In this document: positions 6,358 through 14,154 of the stretch, piece after piece | Layout of the letters: each line of letters starts with the position of its first letter | Position numbering within the stretch: the first letter of the stretch is position 1 | Translations under genes and position numbers: made by a program | NCBI GenBank assembly: GCA_948907985.1 | Contig: CAQWMM010000038.1 | Coordinates: 1 to 17,520, forward strand | Direction: 5' to 3' | Length of the DNA stretch: 17,520 bases | Source: an uncultured Bacillota bacterium | GTDB taxonomy: Bacteria > Bacillota > Dehalobacteriia > UBA4068 > UBA4997 | Notes under the pieces: model-generated | Seen by the model: the letters and a program-made list of their open reading frames with translations, nothing else | What the model was told of the DNA's origin: nothing | The model's database searches: none

Positions 6358-7140
6358 ATGTTACCTGATAGTTTTATAGGCCAAATTGCCTTTTTGCTGG
6401 AAAAATACGGCCCGGCTTATCTGGACGGCGCCCAGCTGACGCTTATTCTGGCCCTGGTAGGCACCTTTTTTGGCTGTTTGATAGGCTTTATTTGCGGTAT
6501 TATCCAGACTATTCCCGTTGAGAAAAATGACAGTCCCCTGAAAAAAATCGTTGTTCGCCTGATTAAGTGTATTATCGTCGTTTATGTGGAATTTTTCCGC
6601 GGTACGCCTATGATGGCACAGGCCGGCCTGATTTATTACGGCCTGCAATATGCCGGCCATTCTATCAGCGTGATTTTCGCTGGTTTTTTCGTTATCTCTA
6701 TCAACACCGGCGCTTATATGGCCGAAACCATGCGCGGCGGTATTTTCTCGGTGGAAAGCGGCCAAACCGAAGCCGCTAAGGCTATCGGCATGAACCACTT
6801 TCAAACGATGTTTTTCGTGATTCTGCCCCAGGCCATTCGCAATATTATGCCGCAAATTGGCAACAACTTTATTATTAATATCAAGGACAGTTCCGTGCTC
6901 TCCGTTATCTCCACCGTAGAATTGATGTTTACAGCGCGCTCGGTGGCCGGCACTTATTACACCTACTTCCAGTCTATGGTAATTGCCTGCGCGGTTTATT
7001 TAACGATGACGGTCATCTCCTCGCGCTTGCTGCGCCTGCTGGAAAAACGTATTGACGGCGCGGATAATTATGATTTATCCACCACTGATACATTAGCCCA
7101 CACCAGCGGCATGACGACCATGCCCAAAAAGCACCTATAA
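6358..7140 (+). CDS. Amino-acid ABC transporter permease
   Basis: A 260-aa membrane permease of the HisM/GlnP type that forms the transmembrane channel with the ATPase. The sequence has about five hydrophobic helices. The cytoplasmic coupling motif is clear: EAAKAIGMNHFQTMFFVILPQA, followed by the IGNNFIINIKDSSVLSVIS segment typical of polar amino-acid permeases. The C-terminal tail past the last helix is longer than usual (residues 235-260, hydrophilic). I place the start at ATG 6358, 11 bases from GAGG. TTG at 6352 (5 bases from it) or 6334 are possible alternatives that add 2 or 8 residues. It is separated from the lipoprotein gene by about 100 bases that hold a hairpin, and its stop is followed after 12 bases by the ATPase gene. 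Confidence 0.93.
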   Translation: MLPDSFIGQIAFLLEKYGPAYLDGAQLTLILALVGTFFGCLIGFICGIIQTIPVEKNDSPLKKIVVRLIKCIIVVYVEFFRGTPMMAQAGLIYYGLQYAGHSISVIFAGFFVISINTGAYMAETMRGGIFSVESGQTEAAKAIGMNHFQTMFFVILPQAIRNIMPQIGNNFIINIKDSSVLSVISTVELMFTARSVAGTYYTYFQSMVIACAVYLTMTVISSRLLRLLEKRIDGADNYDLSTTDTLAHTSGMTTMPKKHL

Positions 7141-7152
7141 GGAGATAGTATA

Positions 7153-7911
7153 ATGATAGAAAACACAACAAACAGACAGCCGATTTTGGAGGTTAAACAC
7201 CTGCAAAAATCATTTGGCAGCCACCAGGTGCTTAAAGATATTGACTTCACCATTTATCCCGGCGACGTTACCAGTATCATTGGCGCTTCCGGCTCCGGCA
7301 AAAGCACTTTGCTGCGCTGTATCAACGTGCTGGAAACCCCCACCGGCGGCGAAATCCTGCATAACGGCGTTAACATTTTGGATAAGAAAAACAACATCAC
7401 CAAATACCGCGCCAAAGTTGGTATGGTGTTCCAAAGCTTTAATCTTTTTAATAATATGACGGTGCTTGATAACTGCACGATTGGCATAACCCAGGTGTTA
7501 AAGCAAAATAAAGATCAGGCCCGGGAAACAGCTTTGAAATACTTAACCAAGGTGGGCATGGCCCCCTATATCAAGGCCAAGCCCAAGCAGCTTTCCGGCG
7601 GGCAAAAGCAGCGCGTGGCCATTGCCCGCGCCCTTTCCATGCAGCCGGAGGTGTTGCTTTTTGACGAACCAACTTCCGCTTTGGACCCGGAGATGGTCGG
7701 CGAAGTTTTGGATGTTATCCGCAGCCTGGCCGACGACGGAATGACAATGATTATCGTAACTCATGAGATGGCCTTTGCCCGCGATGTCAGCACCCACACC
7801 ATTTTTATGAACGAGGGTATAATCGCCGAGGCCGGGCCGCCGCAACAGATTTTTACTAACCCGCAAAACCCGCGCACCAGAGAATTTTTAAGCCGATTTA
7901 TGAACAACTAA
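7153..7911 (+). CDS. Amino-acid ABC transporter ATP-binding protein
   Basis: A 252-aa ATPase of the GlnQ/HisP class that powers uptake. All nucleotide-binding motifs are present: Walker A GASGSGKST (44-52), Q-loop Gln94 in FQSFNLF, signature LSGGQ (147-151), Walker B LLFDE (168-172), D-loop SALD and switch His204. The ribosome site GGAG lies 8 bases upstream and overlaps the end of the permease gene, so translation is probably coupled. No terminator follows directly. The nearest one is at 7997-8031, downstream of a strong promoter. Confidence 0.96.
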   Translation: MIENTTNRQPILEVKHLQKSFGSHQVLKDIDFTIYPGDVTSIIGASGSGKSTLLRCINVLETPTGGEILHNGVNILDKKNNITKYRAKVGMVFQSFNLFNNMTVLDNCTIGITQVLKQNKDQARETALKYLTKVGMAPYIKAKPKQLSGGQKQRVAIARALSMQPEVLLFDEPTSALDPEMVGEVLDVIRSLADDGMTMIIVTHEMAFARDVSTHTIFMNEGIIAEAGPPQQIFTNPQNPRTREFLSRFMNN

Positions 7912-7949
7912 AAAACTTAAAAAAAATAGACAAATTTTTTATTTATCTA

Positions 7950-7978
7950 TTGACAAATCCGATCGCAGGGCGTATAAT
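7950..7978 (+). promoter_or_regulatory. Perfect-consensus promoter ahead of glnN
   Basis: TTGACA (7950-7955), a 17-base spacer and TATAAT (7973-7978): a complete consensus sigma-A promoter, with a predicted start near 7985. It lies upstream of an intrinsic terminator, so by itself it would give a transcript of about 45-50 bases unless the terminator is bypassed. Confidence 0.85.
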
Positions 7979-7993
7979 ATTAAAGTATTCAGC

Positions 7994-8031
7994 AAAGGCG
8001 CTGCAGGATGATGACCTGTAGCGCCCTTTTT
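7994..8031 (+). terminator. Intrinsic terminator in the glnN leader (possible attenuator)
   Basis: Stem of 11 bp (7997-8007 with 8015-8025, one G-U pair), loop ATGATGA, then CTTTTT. It starts about 12 bases downstream of the predicted start of a perfect promoter and about 90 bases upstream of glnN. It can also terminate the ABC operon. A tiny ORF (ATG 8008 to TAA 8035, MMTCSALFD) with an AAAGG 9 bases upstream is inside the hairpin. Whether this is leader regulation or simple operon termination cannot be settled from sequence. Confidence 0.8.
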
Positions 8032-8072
8032 GATTAAAAAAGTAAAACCTAAAAAGCAAAACTTAATTTAAA

Positions 8073-8098
8073 TGCAGGCTTGCGATTAAAGCACTGCA
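8073..8098 (+). repeat. Leader hairpin just upstream of the glnN ribosome site
   Basis: TGCAG-GCTT (8073-8081) can pair with AAGC-A-CTGCA (8089-8098), a 9-bp stem with one bulged A. It ends 11 bases before GGAGG (8109-8113). It could shape the translation initiation region of glnN or stabilise the message 5' end. Its 5' arm TGCAGG repeats part of the 5' arm of the preceding terminator. Confidence 0.4.
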
Positions 8099-8121
8099 CA
8101 AAAAATTTGGAGGTGTATTTT

Positions 8122-10209
8122 ATGTCAAATGTTCCTGAGTTGTTTGGCAGTAATGTCTTTAATGAAAACGTTATGAAAGAACGTCTGCCCAAAGCTGTTT
8201 ATAAGGCTTTGAAAAAAACAATTCAATCCGGCAATGGTCTGGACCCTTCCTTGGCCGAATCTGTGGCCGTAGCAATGAAGGACTGGGCGATTCAAAAAGG
8301 CGTAACCCACTATACCCACTGGTTCCAGCCTTTAACCGGCGTTACTGCGGAAAAACACGATAGCTTTATCGAACCCACAGAGGGCGGCAATGTTATTATG
8401 GAATTTTCCGGCCGCAATCTGATTCAGGGCGAACCGGACGCCTCCTCTTTCCCCTCCGGCGGTCTGCGTTCCACCTTTGAGGCGCGCGGCTACACTGCCT
8501 GGGATCCCACATCCTACGCGTTTATCAAGGATAACACATTATGTATCCCCACGGCTTTCTGTTCTTATGGCGGCGAAGTTCTGGACAAAAAGATTCCTCT
8601 GCTCCGCTCTATGGAAGCCATTAACAAACAGGCGCTGCGGATTCTCAAACTTTTTGGCAACACCGAGGCCACCCATGTTACAACTACGGTTGGCCCGGAA
8701 CAGGAATATTTTCTGGTGGACGCCGAGATGTTCAAACAGCGCAAGGATCTGCGCTTTACCGGCCGTACCTTGTTTGGCGCAATGCCGCCGAAAGGCCAGG
8801 AAATGGAGGATCATTACTTCGGCGCAATCCGGCCCCGGGTTATGAGTTTTATGCAGGATTTGGACGAAGAATTGTGGAAACTGGGCATTTTGGCTAAAAC
8901 CAGGCATAACGAGGTAGCCCCGGCCCAACATGAGTTGGCCACCATTTATTCCACCACCAACAACGCCACTGACAACAATCAGCTGGTTATGGAAATGATG
9001 AAAAAAGTGGCCTCTCGCCATGGCTTAACCTGTCTGCTCCATGAAAAGCCCTTTGCCGGCGTAAACGGCTCCGGCAAACACAACAACTGGTCGATGGCCA
9101 CCGATTTGGGCGAAAATCTTCTGGAACCAGGCAAAACCCCGCGTGAGAATATGCAGTTCATTACTTTCCTGACCGCCGTTGTTAAAGCTGTGGACGAATA
9201 TCAGGATTTGATGCGCATTTCCGTAGCCAGCGCCGGCAACGACCACCGTCTGGGCGCTAACGAAGCGCCGCCGGCTATCGTATCTGTTTTTGTCGGCGAC
9301 GAGCTGGAGGCGGTTATTGATTCGCTGGCTAACAATAAGACTTACGAAAAAACCGGCAGCGACTATTTAGATTCCGGCGTTAGTTCCTTGCCCAAGCTGC
9401 CCCGCGATACCACCGACCGCAACCGAACCTCTCCTTTCGCTTTCACCGGCAACAAATTTGAGTTCCGTATGCTGGGCTCTGGCTTTTCTCTGGCCTGCCC
9501 CAACATTATTTTGAATGCTATTGTGGCGGATTCTCTAGCCCAGTTTGCCGATGAATTAGAAAAAGTTGCGCCGGAGGATTTTGACAAAGCCTTAAATAAA
9601 CTGCTGAAAGAGCAGCTGAAAGCACACAAACGGATTATCTTCAACGGCAATAATTATGCTCCGGAATGGGTTGACGAGGCGGAAAGCCGCGGTTTGCTGA
9701 ACCTGAAATCCACACCGGAGGCCCTGCCCCACTACATGGATGAGAAAAACGTCGCCATGTTTGCCCGCCAGGGTATTTACAGCCGTACTGAAATGCAGGC
9801 CCGCATGGAAAGCATTATTGAAGAGTATCACAAAGTTTTGCATATTGAGGCTTTGACAATGCTGGATATGGCGCAAACAGAAATTTTGCCGGCTGTCCTG
9901 ACCTACTCCAGGGAAGTGGCCGATACGCTGCTGGCGAAAAAGCAGATTGACGGTATCAGCTTTGCGGCTGAAGAAAAGCTGCTTAAGGAGCTTTCGGCTA
10001 ATAACGACCAGCTGACACAGCACATTGCCGAATTACAGGCCTTGCTAAACAAGGACGACCACGATACGGCAGAGGCCAAATCGCTCTATTACCGCAACGA
10101 GGTTTTACCCAAAATGAACGAGCTGCGCGCCACCGCCGACCATCTGGAAACGCTGTGCGCCGCCAAATATTGGCCATTCCCGACATATAGTCAGTTATTG
10201 TTCTATTAA
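8122..10209 (+). CDS. glnN: Glutamine synthetase type III
   Basis: Cytosolic ATP-dependent enzyme that makes glutamine from glutamate and ammonium. The protein is 695 aa, as expected for the large GSIII class (about 700-730), and not like GSI (about 450). GSIII features visible are FEARGYTAWDPTSYAFI near residues 120-140, VGPEQEYFLVDAEMF near 190, KHNNWSMATDLGENLL near 320, and SVASAGNDHRLGANEAPPAIVSV near 370, then a long C-terminal helical region ending with KYWPFPTY. I choose ATG at 8122, because GGAGG lies 8 bases upstream; a longer frame from TTG 8080 would not match family N-termini. It is transcribed alone, with an upstream promoter/terminator leader and its own downstream terminator. 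It sits with ammonium channel and GDH genes. Confidence 0.96.
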   Translation: MSNVPELFGSNVFNENVMKERLPKAVYKALKKTIQSGNGLDPSLAESVAVAMKDWAIQKGVTHYTHWFQPLTGVTAEKHDSFIEPTEGGNVIMEFSGRNLIQGEPDASSFPSGGLRSTFEARGYTAWDPTSYAFIKDNTLCIPTAFCSYGGEVLDKKIPLLRSMEAINKQALRILKLFGNTEATHVTTTVGPEQEYFLVDAEMFKQRKDLRFTGRTLFGAMPPKGQEMEDHYFGAIRPRVMSFMQDLDEELWKLGILAKTRHNEVAPAQHELATIYSTTNNATDNNQLVMEMMKKVASRHGLTCLLHEKPFAGVNGSGKHNNWSMATDLGENLLEPGKTPRENMQFITFLTAVVKAVDEYQDLMRISVASAGNDHRLGANEAPPAIVSVFVGDELEAVIDSLANNKTYEKTGSDYLDSGVSSLPKLPRDTTDRNRTSPFAFTGNKFEFRMLGSGFSLACPNIILNAIVADSLAQFADELEKVAPEDFDKALNKLLKEQLKAHKRIIFNGNNYAPEWVDEAESRGLLNLKSTPEALPHYMDEKNVAMFARQGIYSRTEMQARMESIIEEYHKVLHIEALTMLDMAQTEILPAVLTYSREVADTLLAKKQIDGISFAAEEKLLKELSANNDQLTQHIAELQALLNKDDHDTAEAKSLYYRNEVLPKMNELRATADHLETLCAAKYWPFPTYSQLLFY

Positions 10210-10237
10210 ACCTTTTACATTTTTGTTAAACAAACAC

Positions 10238-10288
10238 AAAGACGTGTATTGCCTCCGGACTTAATCCGGATAATACACGTCTTTTTTA
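10238..10288 (+). terminator. Terminator of glnN
   Basis: A perfect 13-bp stem (10238-10250 with 10272-10284) continues, past a 3/1-base internal loop, into TCCGGA pairing with TCCGGA around a CTTAA loop. A T-run follows (10282-10287). It begins 28 bases after the glnN stop, just ahead of the ammonium channel promoter. Confidence 0.92.
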
Positions 10289-10290
10289 TT

Positions 10291-10318
10291 TATACAGATC
10301 AAAATTTTAATTTATAAT
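10291..10318 (+). promoter_or_regulatory. Promoter of the ammonium channel gene
   Basis: Perfect TATAAT (10313-10318) with TATACA (10291-10296, 16-base spacer) as the best -35. The predicted leader is only about 18 bases. It starts at the tail of the glnN terminator, so the ammonium channel gene is transcribed separately. Confidence 0.55.
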
Positions 10319-10342
10319 ATCAAAAAATTGGAGTGATACGTT

Positions 10343-12046
10343 ATGGAAGAATTAATTATCGGCCTTGATACCCTATGGGTGCTTTTAGGCGCCGCGCTGG
10401 TGTTTTTTATGCAGCCGGGCTTTGCTATGGTGGAAACCGGTTTTACCCGCGCCAAAAACGCCGGCAACATCATTATGAAGAATTTTATGGATTTTGCGAT
10501 TGGCAGTATTATTTTCTGGCTGCTGGGCTTTGGCCTGATGTTCGGCACAGATATTATGGGCATAATCGGTACGCCGGACTTTTTGATCCGCGGCGATTAT
10601 GGCGCTGAGGGCAGTTACACATCTTTTGCTTTTATCATTTTTCAGACTGTTTTTTGCGCCACCGCCGCCACTATTGTATCCGGCGCGATGGCCGAACGTA
10701 CCAAATTTGCCACTTACTGCCTGTATTCGCTGTTAATCAGCGCCTGCATTTATCCCGTATCCGGACACTGGATTTGGGGCGGCGGCTGGTTGAGCCAGCT
10801 GGGCTTTCATGATTTTGCCGGTTCCACTGCCGTACATATGGTCGGCGGCGTGGCCGCTCTGATAGGCGCAGCCATGATCGGCCCGCGTATCGGCAAATAC
10901 GACAGCAATGGCAAAAGCCATGCCATTCCCGGCCATAGCCTTACCCTGGGCGCGTTGGGTGTATTCATTCTCTGGTTTGCCTGGTTCGGCTTTAACGGCT
11001 GCTCAACCGTTTCCATTTCGTCAGCGGCAAGCGCCGGTTCGGCTGCCTCAATCTTTGTAACCACCAACCTTTCCGCCGCCATGGCCACTTTGGTAACCAT
11101 GCTTGTAACCTGGGTACGCTATGGCAAACCGGACGTTTCGATGACCTTAAATGGCTCCTTAGCCGGCCTGGTAGGTATCACCGCCGGCTGCGACGCAGTT
11201 TCGCCTTTAGGCGCAGCGATTATTGGCGCTATCTGCGGCGTATTAGTAGTATTTGCTGTTGAATTTATTGACAAAGTCTTAAAGGTCGACGATCCGGTCG
11301 GCGCAATCGCCGTGCATGGCGTCTGCGGAGCCACCGGCACCATTCTGCTTGGTCTGTTCTCTCTGGAAGAGGGCTTGTTCTACGGCCATGGCGTGCATTT
11401 TCTGGGCGTACAGGTTTTAGGCGTGATCAGCGTGATTGCCTGGGTGGCCATTACAATGCTGGTAATTTTCACAATCCTGAAAAAAACCATTGGTCTGCGC
11501 GTCGCCCCGGCTGAAGAAATTGCCGGCCTGGATATTACCGAGCACGGTCTGGTAAGCTCTTATGCGGATTTCATGTCGGTTGCGCACAATATTTATGAAG
11601 ACGAGGAAGAACCGGCCGCAACGGTTCCCGCCGCAAATCCGCCAACAATCAGCGCTGCCGGCACACCGGCCAACAACGATAACGGCATTAGCAAAGTCGT
11701 CATCATCACCAGACGCACCCGCTTTGAGGCCCTGAAAAACGCCCTGTCCGCTATCGGCGTTACCGGTATGACCGTAACAGAAGTTATGGGCTGCGGCCTG
11801 CAAAAAGGCGCAACCGAGTTTTACCGCGGCGTTGCCATGGAAACCAAGCTGGTCCCCAAGGTTAAGGTGGAGGTCATCGTCGCCAAGGTGCCGGTGGAAA
11901 CAATTATACTGGCCGCCAAGGAAGTTTTGTATTCCGGCAAATATGGCGACGGCAAGATTTTTGTTTATGATGTTAAGAACGTTATTCAGGTACGCACCGG
12001 CAAAGAGGGCTACGCTGCCCTGCAATACCCGGAAATTGATAAATAG
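10343..12046 (+). CDS. Ammonium channel fused to a C-terminal P-II (GlnK-like) domain
   Basis: A 567-aa fusion. Residues 1 to about 415 form an AmtB channel with about 11 helices. The two pore histidine segments are present: VHMVGGVAALIGA and VHGVCGATGT. A short acidic and Pro/Ala-rich linker (about 419-449) leads to a P-II domain (about 450-567), with GMTVTEVMGCGLQKG, TEFYRG, PKVKVEVIVA and GDGKIFV. In separate-gene systems GlnK binds AmtB and blocks the pore when nitrogen is plentiful, through its T-loop. Here the regulator is covalently attached. The usual uridylylation Tyr51 position is Met499, so GlnD-type modification looks impossible. The canonical pre-T-loop Arg38 is Leu. GGAG lies 9 bases upstream of ATG. 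The fusion type is known in some Clostridia and related bacteria, but is not common. Confidence 0.95.
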   Translation: MEELIIGLDTLWVLLGAALVFFMQPGFAMVETGFTRAKNAGNIIMKNFMDFAIGSIIFWLLGFGLMFGTDIMGIIGTPDFLIRGDYGAEGSYTSFAFIIFQTVFCATAATIVSGAMAERTKFATYCLYSLLISACIYPVSGHWIWGGGWLSQLGFHDFAGSTAVHMVGGVAALIGAAMIGPRIGKYDSNGKSHAIPGHSLTLGALGVFILWFAWFGFNGCSTVSISSAASAGSAASIFVTTNLSAAMATLVTMLVTWVRYGKPDVSMTLNGSLAGLVGITAGCDAVSPLGAAIIGAICGVLVVFAVEFIDKVLKVDDPVGAIAVHGVCGATGTILLGLFSLEEGLFYGHGVHFLGVQVLGVISVIAWVAITMLVIFTILKKTIGLRVAPAEEIAGLDITEHGLVSSYADFMSVAHNIYEDEEEPAATVPAANPPTISAAGTPANNDNGISKVVIITRRTRFEALKNALSAIGVTGMTVTEVMGCGLQKGATEFYRGVAMETKLVPKVKVEVIVAKVPVETIILAAKEVLYSGKYGDGKIFVYDVKNVIQVRTGKEGYAALQYPEIDK

Positions 12047-12086
12047 AATCTATCGAGTTCATTCTCTTTTTTAATTTTTCAGTGCA

Positions 12087-12120
12087 GAAAAGGCAGTCGG
12101 TTGGCTGCCTTTTCTCTATT
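12087..12120 (+). terminator. Terminator of the ammonium channel gene
   Basis: A perfect 10-bp stem GAAAAGGCAG (12087-12096) with CTGCCTTTTC (12105-12114), 8-base loop, followed by TCTATT. It begins 40 bases past the stop. The T-run is partly inside the stem. Confidence 0.8.
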
Positions 12121-12205
12121 GAGCAAATCGAACAAGCAGGCAAAAAAATTATCCAAAATTAAAGGTAAAATCTGAAATAAAATAGAATTTCTATTAAATC
12201 TATTC

Positions 12206-12221
12206 GTTAGCGCTACCAACG
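12206..12221. repeat. Copy 1 of a distant inverted repeat flanking the small membrane gene
   Basis: CGCTACCAACG (12211-12221) is the reverse complement of CGTTGGTAGCG (12734-12744); with one mismatch the match extends to 14 bases. The two copies, about 520 bases apart, enclose the 129-aa membrane protein gene and lie shortly upstream of two start codons. They could be operator half-sites or element ends, or a chance match. Otherwise 12121-12240 is AT-rich with no clear promoter. Confidence 0.35.
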
Positions 12222-12240
12222 CCGGCAGGAGTGGCTGAAA

Positions 12241-12630
12241 ATGATCACAATCAAAAGCTGGTATTTATTATTGCCGGCCAATCTCATCTACACAATTCCG
12301 ATTTTTATATTTGGGCAATATTTTAGCAAAGGCATCAGCTTTCACATATTAAATTATATGTCTTTTACCTATATGGCAATTTTTGGTATATTATACGGCA
12401 TAATTACATTCCAAGCCTATCCGCAAACGCCCAGTAAAATATTTTTTCGCTATAATTTTTTTAATCTGGCAATTTCTATTGCGCTAAGCTGCATATTTGA
12501 CAGGATTTTAGAGCATTGGGAATGGTTTTTCTATATGCTAAGCTCGTGGCAAAATCTGGTGGTCGTCTGGGTTGAGCTGTTTATTTGGCAATGTTTTGTT
12601 CGTTTTTTGGCCTGGATTAAATATTCTTGA
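12241..12630 (+). CDS. Small four-helix membrane protein, family unrecognised
   Basis: A 129-aa, very hydrophobic and aromatic-rich protein. Four stretches are long enough to span a membrane: about residues 6-26, 37-57, 70-87 and 104-124. The ends are short and the last residues are KYS. I do not recognise the family. The start is well supported by AGGAG (12227-12231) 9 bases upstream. It stands between the ammonium channel and glutamate dehydrogenase genes with no visible strong promoter or terminator, and its base composition is more AT-rich than its neighbours. An 11-bp inverted repeat lies on each side. A role in nitrogen uptake is only an inference from position; it could equally be an acquired gene. 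Confidence 0.75.
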   Translation: MITIKSWYLLLPANLIYTIPIFIFGQYFSKGISFHILNYMSFTYMAIFGILYGIITFQAYPQTPSKIFFRYNFFNLAISIALSCIFDRILEHWEWFFYMLSSWQNLVVVWVELFIWQCFVRFLAWIKYS

Positions 12631-12691
12631 CTTCCCGGTTACCACAAGCAAAATGAATACAGAATATTTAATAATTTCTGCCAAATCAATA

Positions 12692-12720
12692 TTTACTAAA
12701 GCCGCAAAATAGTGTATAAT
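12692..12720 (+). promoter_or_regulatory. Promoter of glutamate dehydrogenase
   Basis: TTTACT (12692-12697), a 17-base spacer and perfect TATAAT (12715-12720). The predicted start is near 12727, which gives a leader of about 64 bases that holds copy 2 of the distant inverted repeat (12734-12748). Confidence 0.65.
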
Positions 12721-12733
12721 TATAAAACAACAT

Positions 12734-12748
12734 CGTTGGTAGCGTTAG
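12734..12748. repeat. Copy 2 of the distant inverted repeat (gdh leader)
   Basis: CGTTGGTAGCGTTAG lies just downstream of the predicted gdh transcription start. It is inverted relative to the copy at 12206-12221. Confidence 0.35.
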
Positions 12749-12790
12749 AGAATGAACCAAGAGAATTTTAGACTGAAAGAGGTGTATTTA

Positions 12791-14125
12791 TTGTCTTATA
12801 CGCAAGAAATTTATGAAAAAGTTGTGGAAAAGAACCCACATGAACCAGAATTTTGTCAGGCTGTTAAAGAGGTTTTGGACTCCATCGAACTGGCCGTCAG
12901 CGCCAATGAAGATGAATACCGCCGTGGCTCCCTGCTGGAAAGGCTGGTGGAACCGGAACGCGCCGTATCTTTCCGCGTGCCTTGGTATGATGATCAAAAT
13001 GTGGTGCACGTTAACCGGGGTTACCGTATTCAGTTCAGCAGCGCCATTGGGCCTTACAAGGGCGGTCTGCGTTTTCATCCATCTGTTAACCAGAGCATTT
13101 TGAAGTTTTTGGGCTTTGAACAGATTTTCAAAAACTCGCTGACCGGTCTGCCTATCGGCGGTGCTAAGGGCGGTTCTGATTTTGATCCCAAAGGCAAATC
13201 CAACCGCGAGGTTATGCTGTTCTGCCAGAGTTTTATGACCGAACTTTTCAAATATATCGGCGCGGACTGCGATGTTCCCGCCGGTGATATTGGCGTAGGC
13301 AGCCGCGAAGTCGGCTATCTTTACGGCCAATATAAAAGATTGACCGGACTTTACGAGGGCGTACTGACCGGCAAAGGTATTGCTTACGGCGGCTCTTTAG
13401 CGCGCACCGAGGCCACCGGCTACGGCCTGATCTATATGCTGGAGGAAATGCTCAGCCATGCCGGCGATAAACTGGCGGGCAAAACCGCCCTGGTTTCCGG
13501 CTCCGGCAACGTGGCTATTTATGCTGTGGAAAAAGCCCAGGCCAAGGGCATGAAAGTTATCGCCATGAGCGATTCTAACGGCTACATCCATGATCCCAAG
13601 GGCATCCAGCTGGACGTTGTCAAAGATATTAAAGAGGTGCGCCGCGGGCGCATCCGCGAATACGCCGAGCGTGTTGATTCCGCCACTTACACCGAGGGCA
13701 AGGGAATTTGGACGATCCCCTGTGAAATTGCCCTGCCTTGCGCTACCCAAAACGAATTGGGATTGGAAGATGTTAAGGCGCTGCAAGCCAACGGCTGCCG
13801 CGTAATCGCCGAGGGCGCTAATATGCCCACCACCCGCGAGGCCACCGACTATGCTATCAGCAACGGCATTATGTTTATGCCTGGAAAAGCAGCCAACGCC
13901 GGCGGCGTGGCCACCTCCGCCCTGGAAATGGCCCAAAACAGTATGCGCTTGAGCTGGACATTTGAAGAGGTTGACAAACGTCTGCAAAATATTATGATTG
14001 ATATTTACCGCAAAACTGCCGACGCTGCCGCTCGCTACGGCCAGCCCAACAATTTTGTGCTGGGCGCTAACATTGCCGGCTTTGAGAAAATCGCCAGCGC
14101 CATGTTGGCACAGGGCGTCTGCTAA
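12791..14125 (+). CDS. gdhA: NADP-type glutamate dehydrogenase
   Basis: Cytosolic hexameric enzyme that aminates 2-oxoglutarate to glutamate using ammonium and NAD(P)H. I place the start at TTG 12791, because GAGGT lies 7 bases upstream and the product begins MSYTQEIYEKVVEKNPHEPEF, as in relatives. ATG at 12752 has no ribosome site and adds 13 unrelated residues. The result is 444 aa, the usual length. Key residues are in place: Lys90 in GPYKGGLRFHP, catalytic Lys126 in PIGGAKGG, Asp166 in PAGDIGVG, and the Rossmann GSGNVA (237-242). The second strand ends in SDSNG, like NADP-dependent E. coli GdhA rather than the NAD enzyme of C. symbiosum (inference). It has its own promoter and terminator. 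Confidence 0.96.
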   Translation: MSYTQEIYEKVVEKNPHEPEFCQAVKEVLDSIELAVSANEDEYRRGSLLERLVEPERAVSFRVPWYDDQNVVHVNRGYRIQFSSAIGPYKGGLRFHPSVNQSILKFLGFEQIFKNSLTGLPIGGAKGGSDFDPKGKSNREVMLFCQSFMTELFKYIGADCDVPAGDIGVGSREVGYLYGQYKRLTGLYEGVLTGKGIAYGGSLARTEATGYGLIYMLEEMLSHAGDKLAGKTALVSGSGNVAIYAVEKAQAKGMKVIAMSDSNGYIHDPKGIQLDVVKDIKEVRRGRIREYAERVDSATYTEGKGIWTIPCEIALPCATQNELGLEDVKALQANGCRVIAEGANMPTTREATDYAISNGIMFMPGKAANAGGVATSALEMAQNSMRLSWTFEEVDKRLQNIMIDIYRKTADAAARYGQPNNFVLGANIAGFEKIASAMLAQGVC

Positions 14126-14154
14126 ATATTATAAATTAAACAGTTGGTGATTAG

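Noticed and set aside
7994..8031. glnN leader hairpin as an ANTAR target or a known riboswitch
   Set aside because: ANTAR sites have two hairpins with A and G in fixed positions of a six-base loop. Only one hairpin with a seven-base loop is present, and no known riboswitch core is seen.
10210..10342. GlnR/TnrA-type operator in the gap between glnN and the ammonium channel
   Set aside because: The nearest match (TGTTA followed by ACA) does not fit the required spacing of TGTNAN7TNACA.
11417..12025. 202-aa minus-strand ORF within the ammonium channel gene
   Set aside because: Shadow of a strongly conserved fusion gene; no start signal, and GC-rich codon positions create the open frame.
12206..12748. 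Insertion sequence or MITE with terminal inverted repeats
   Set aside because: No target-site duplication is visible, the repeats do not lie at sharp boundaries, and the ORF is not a transposase.
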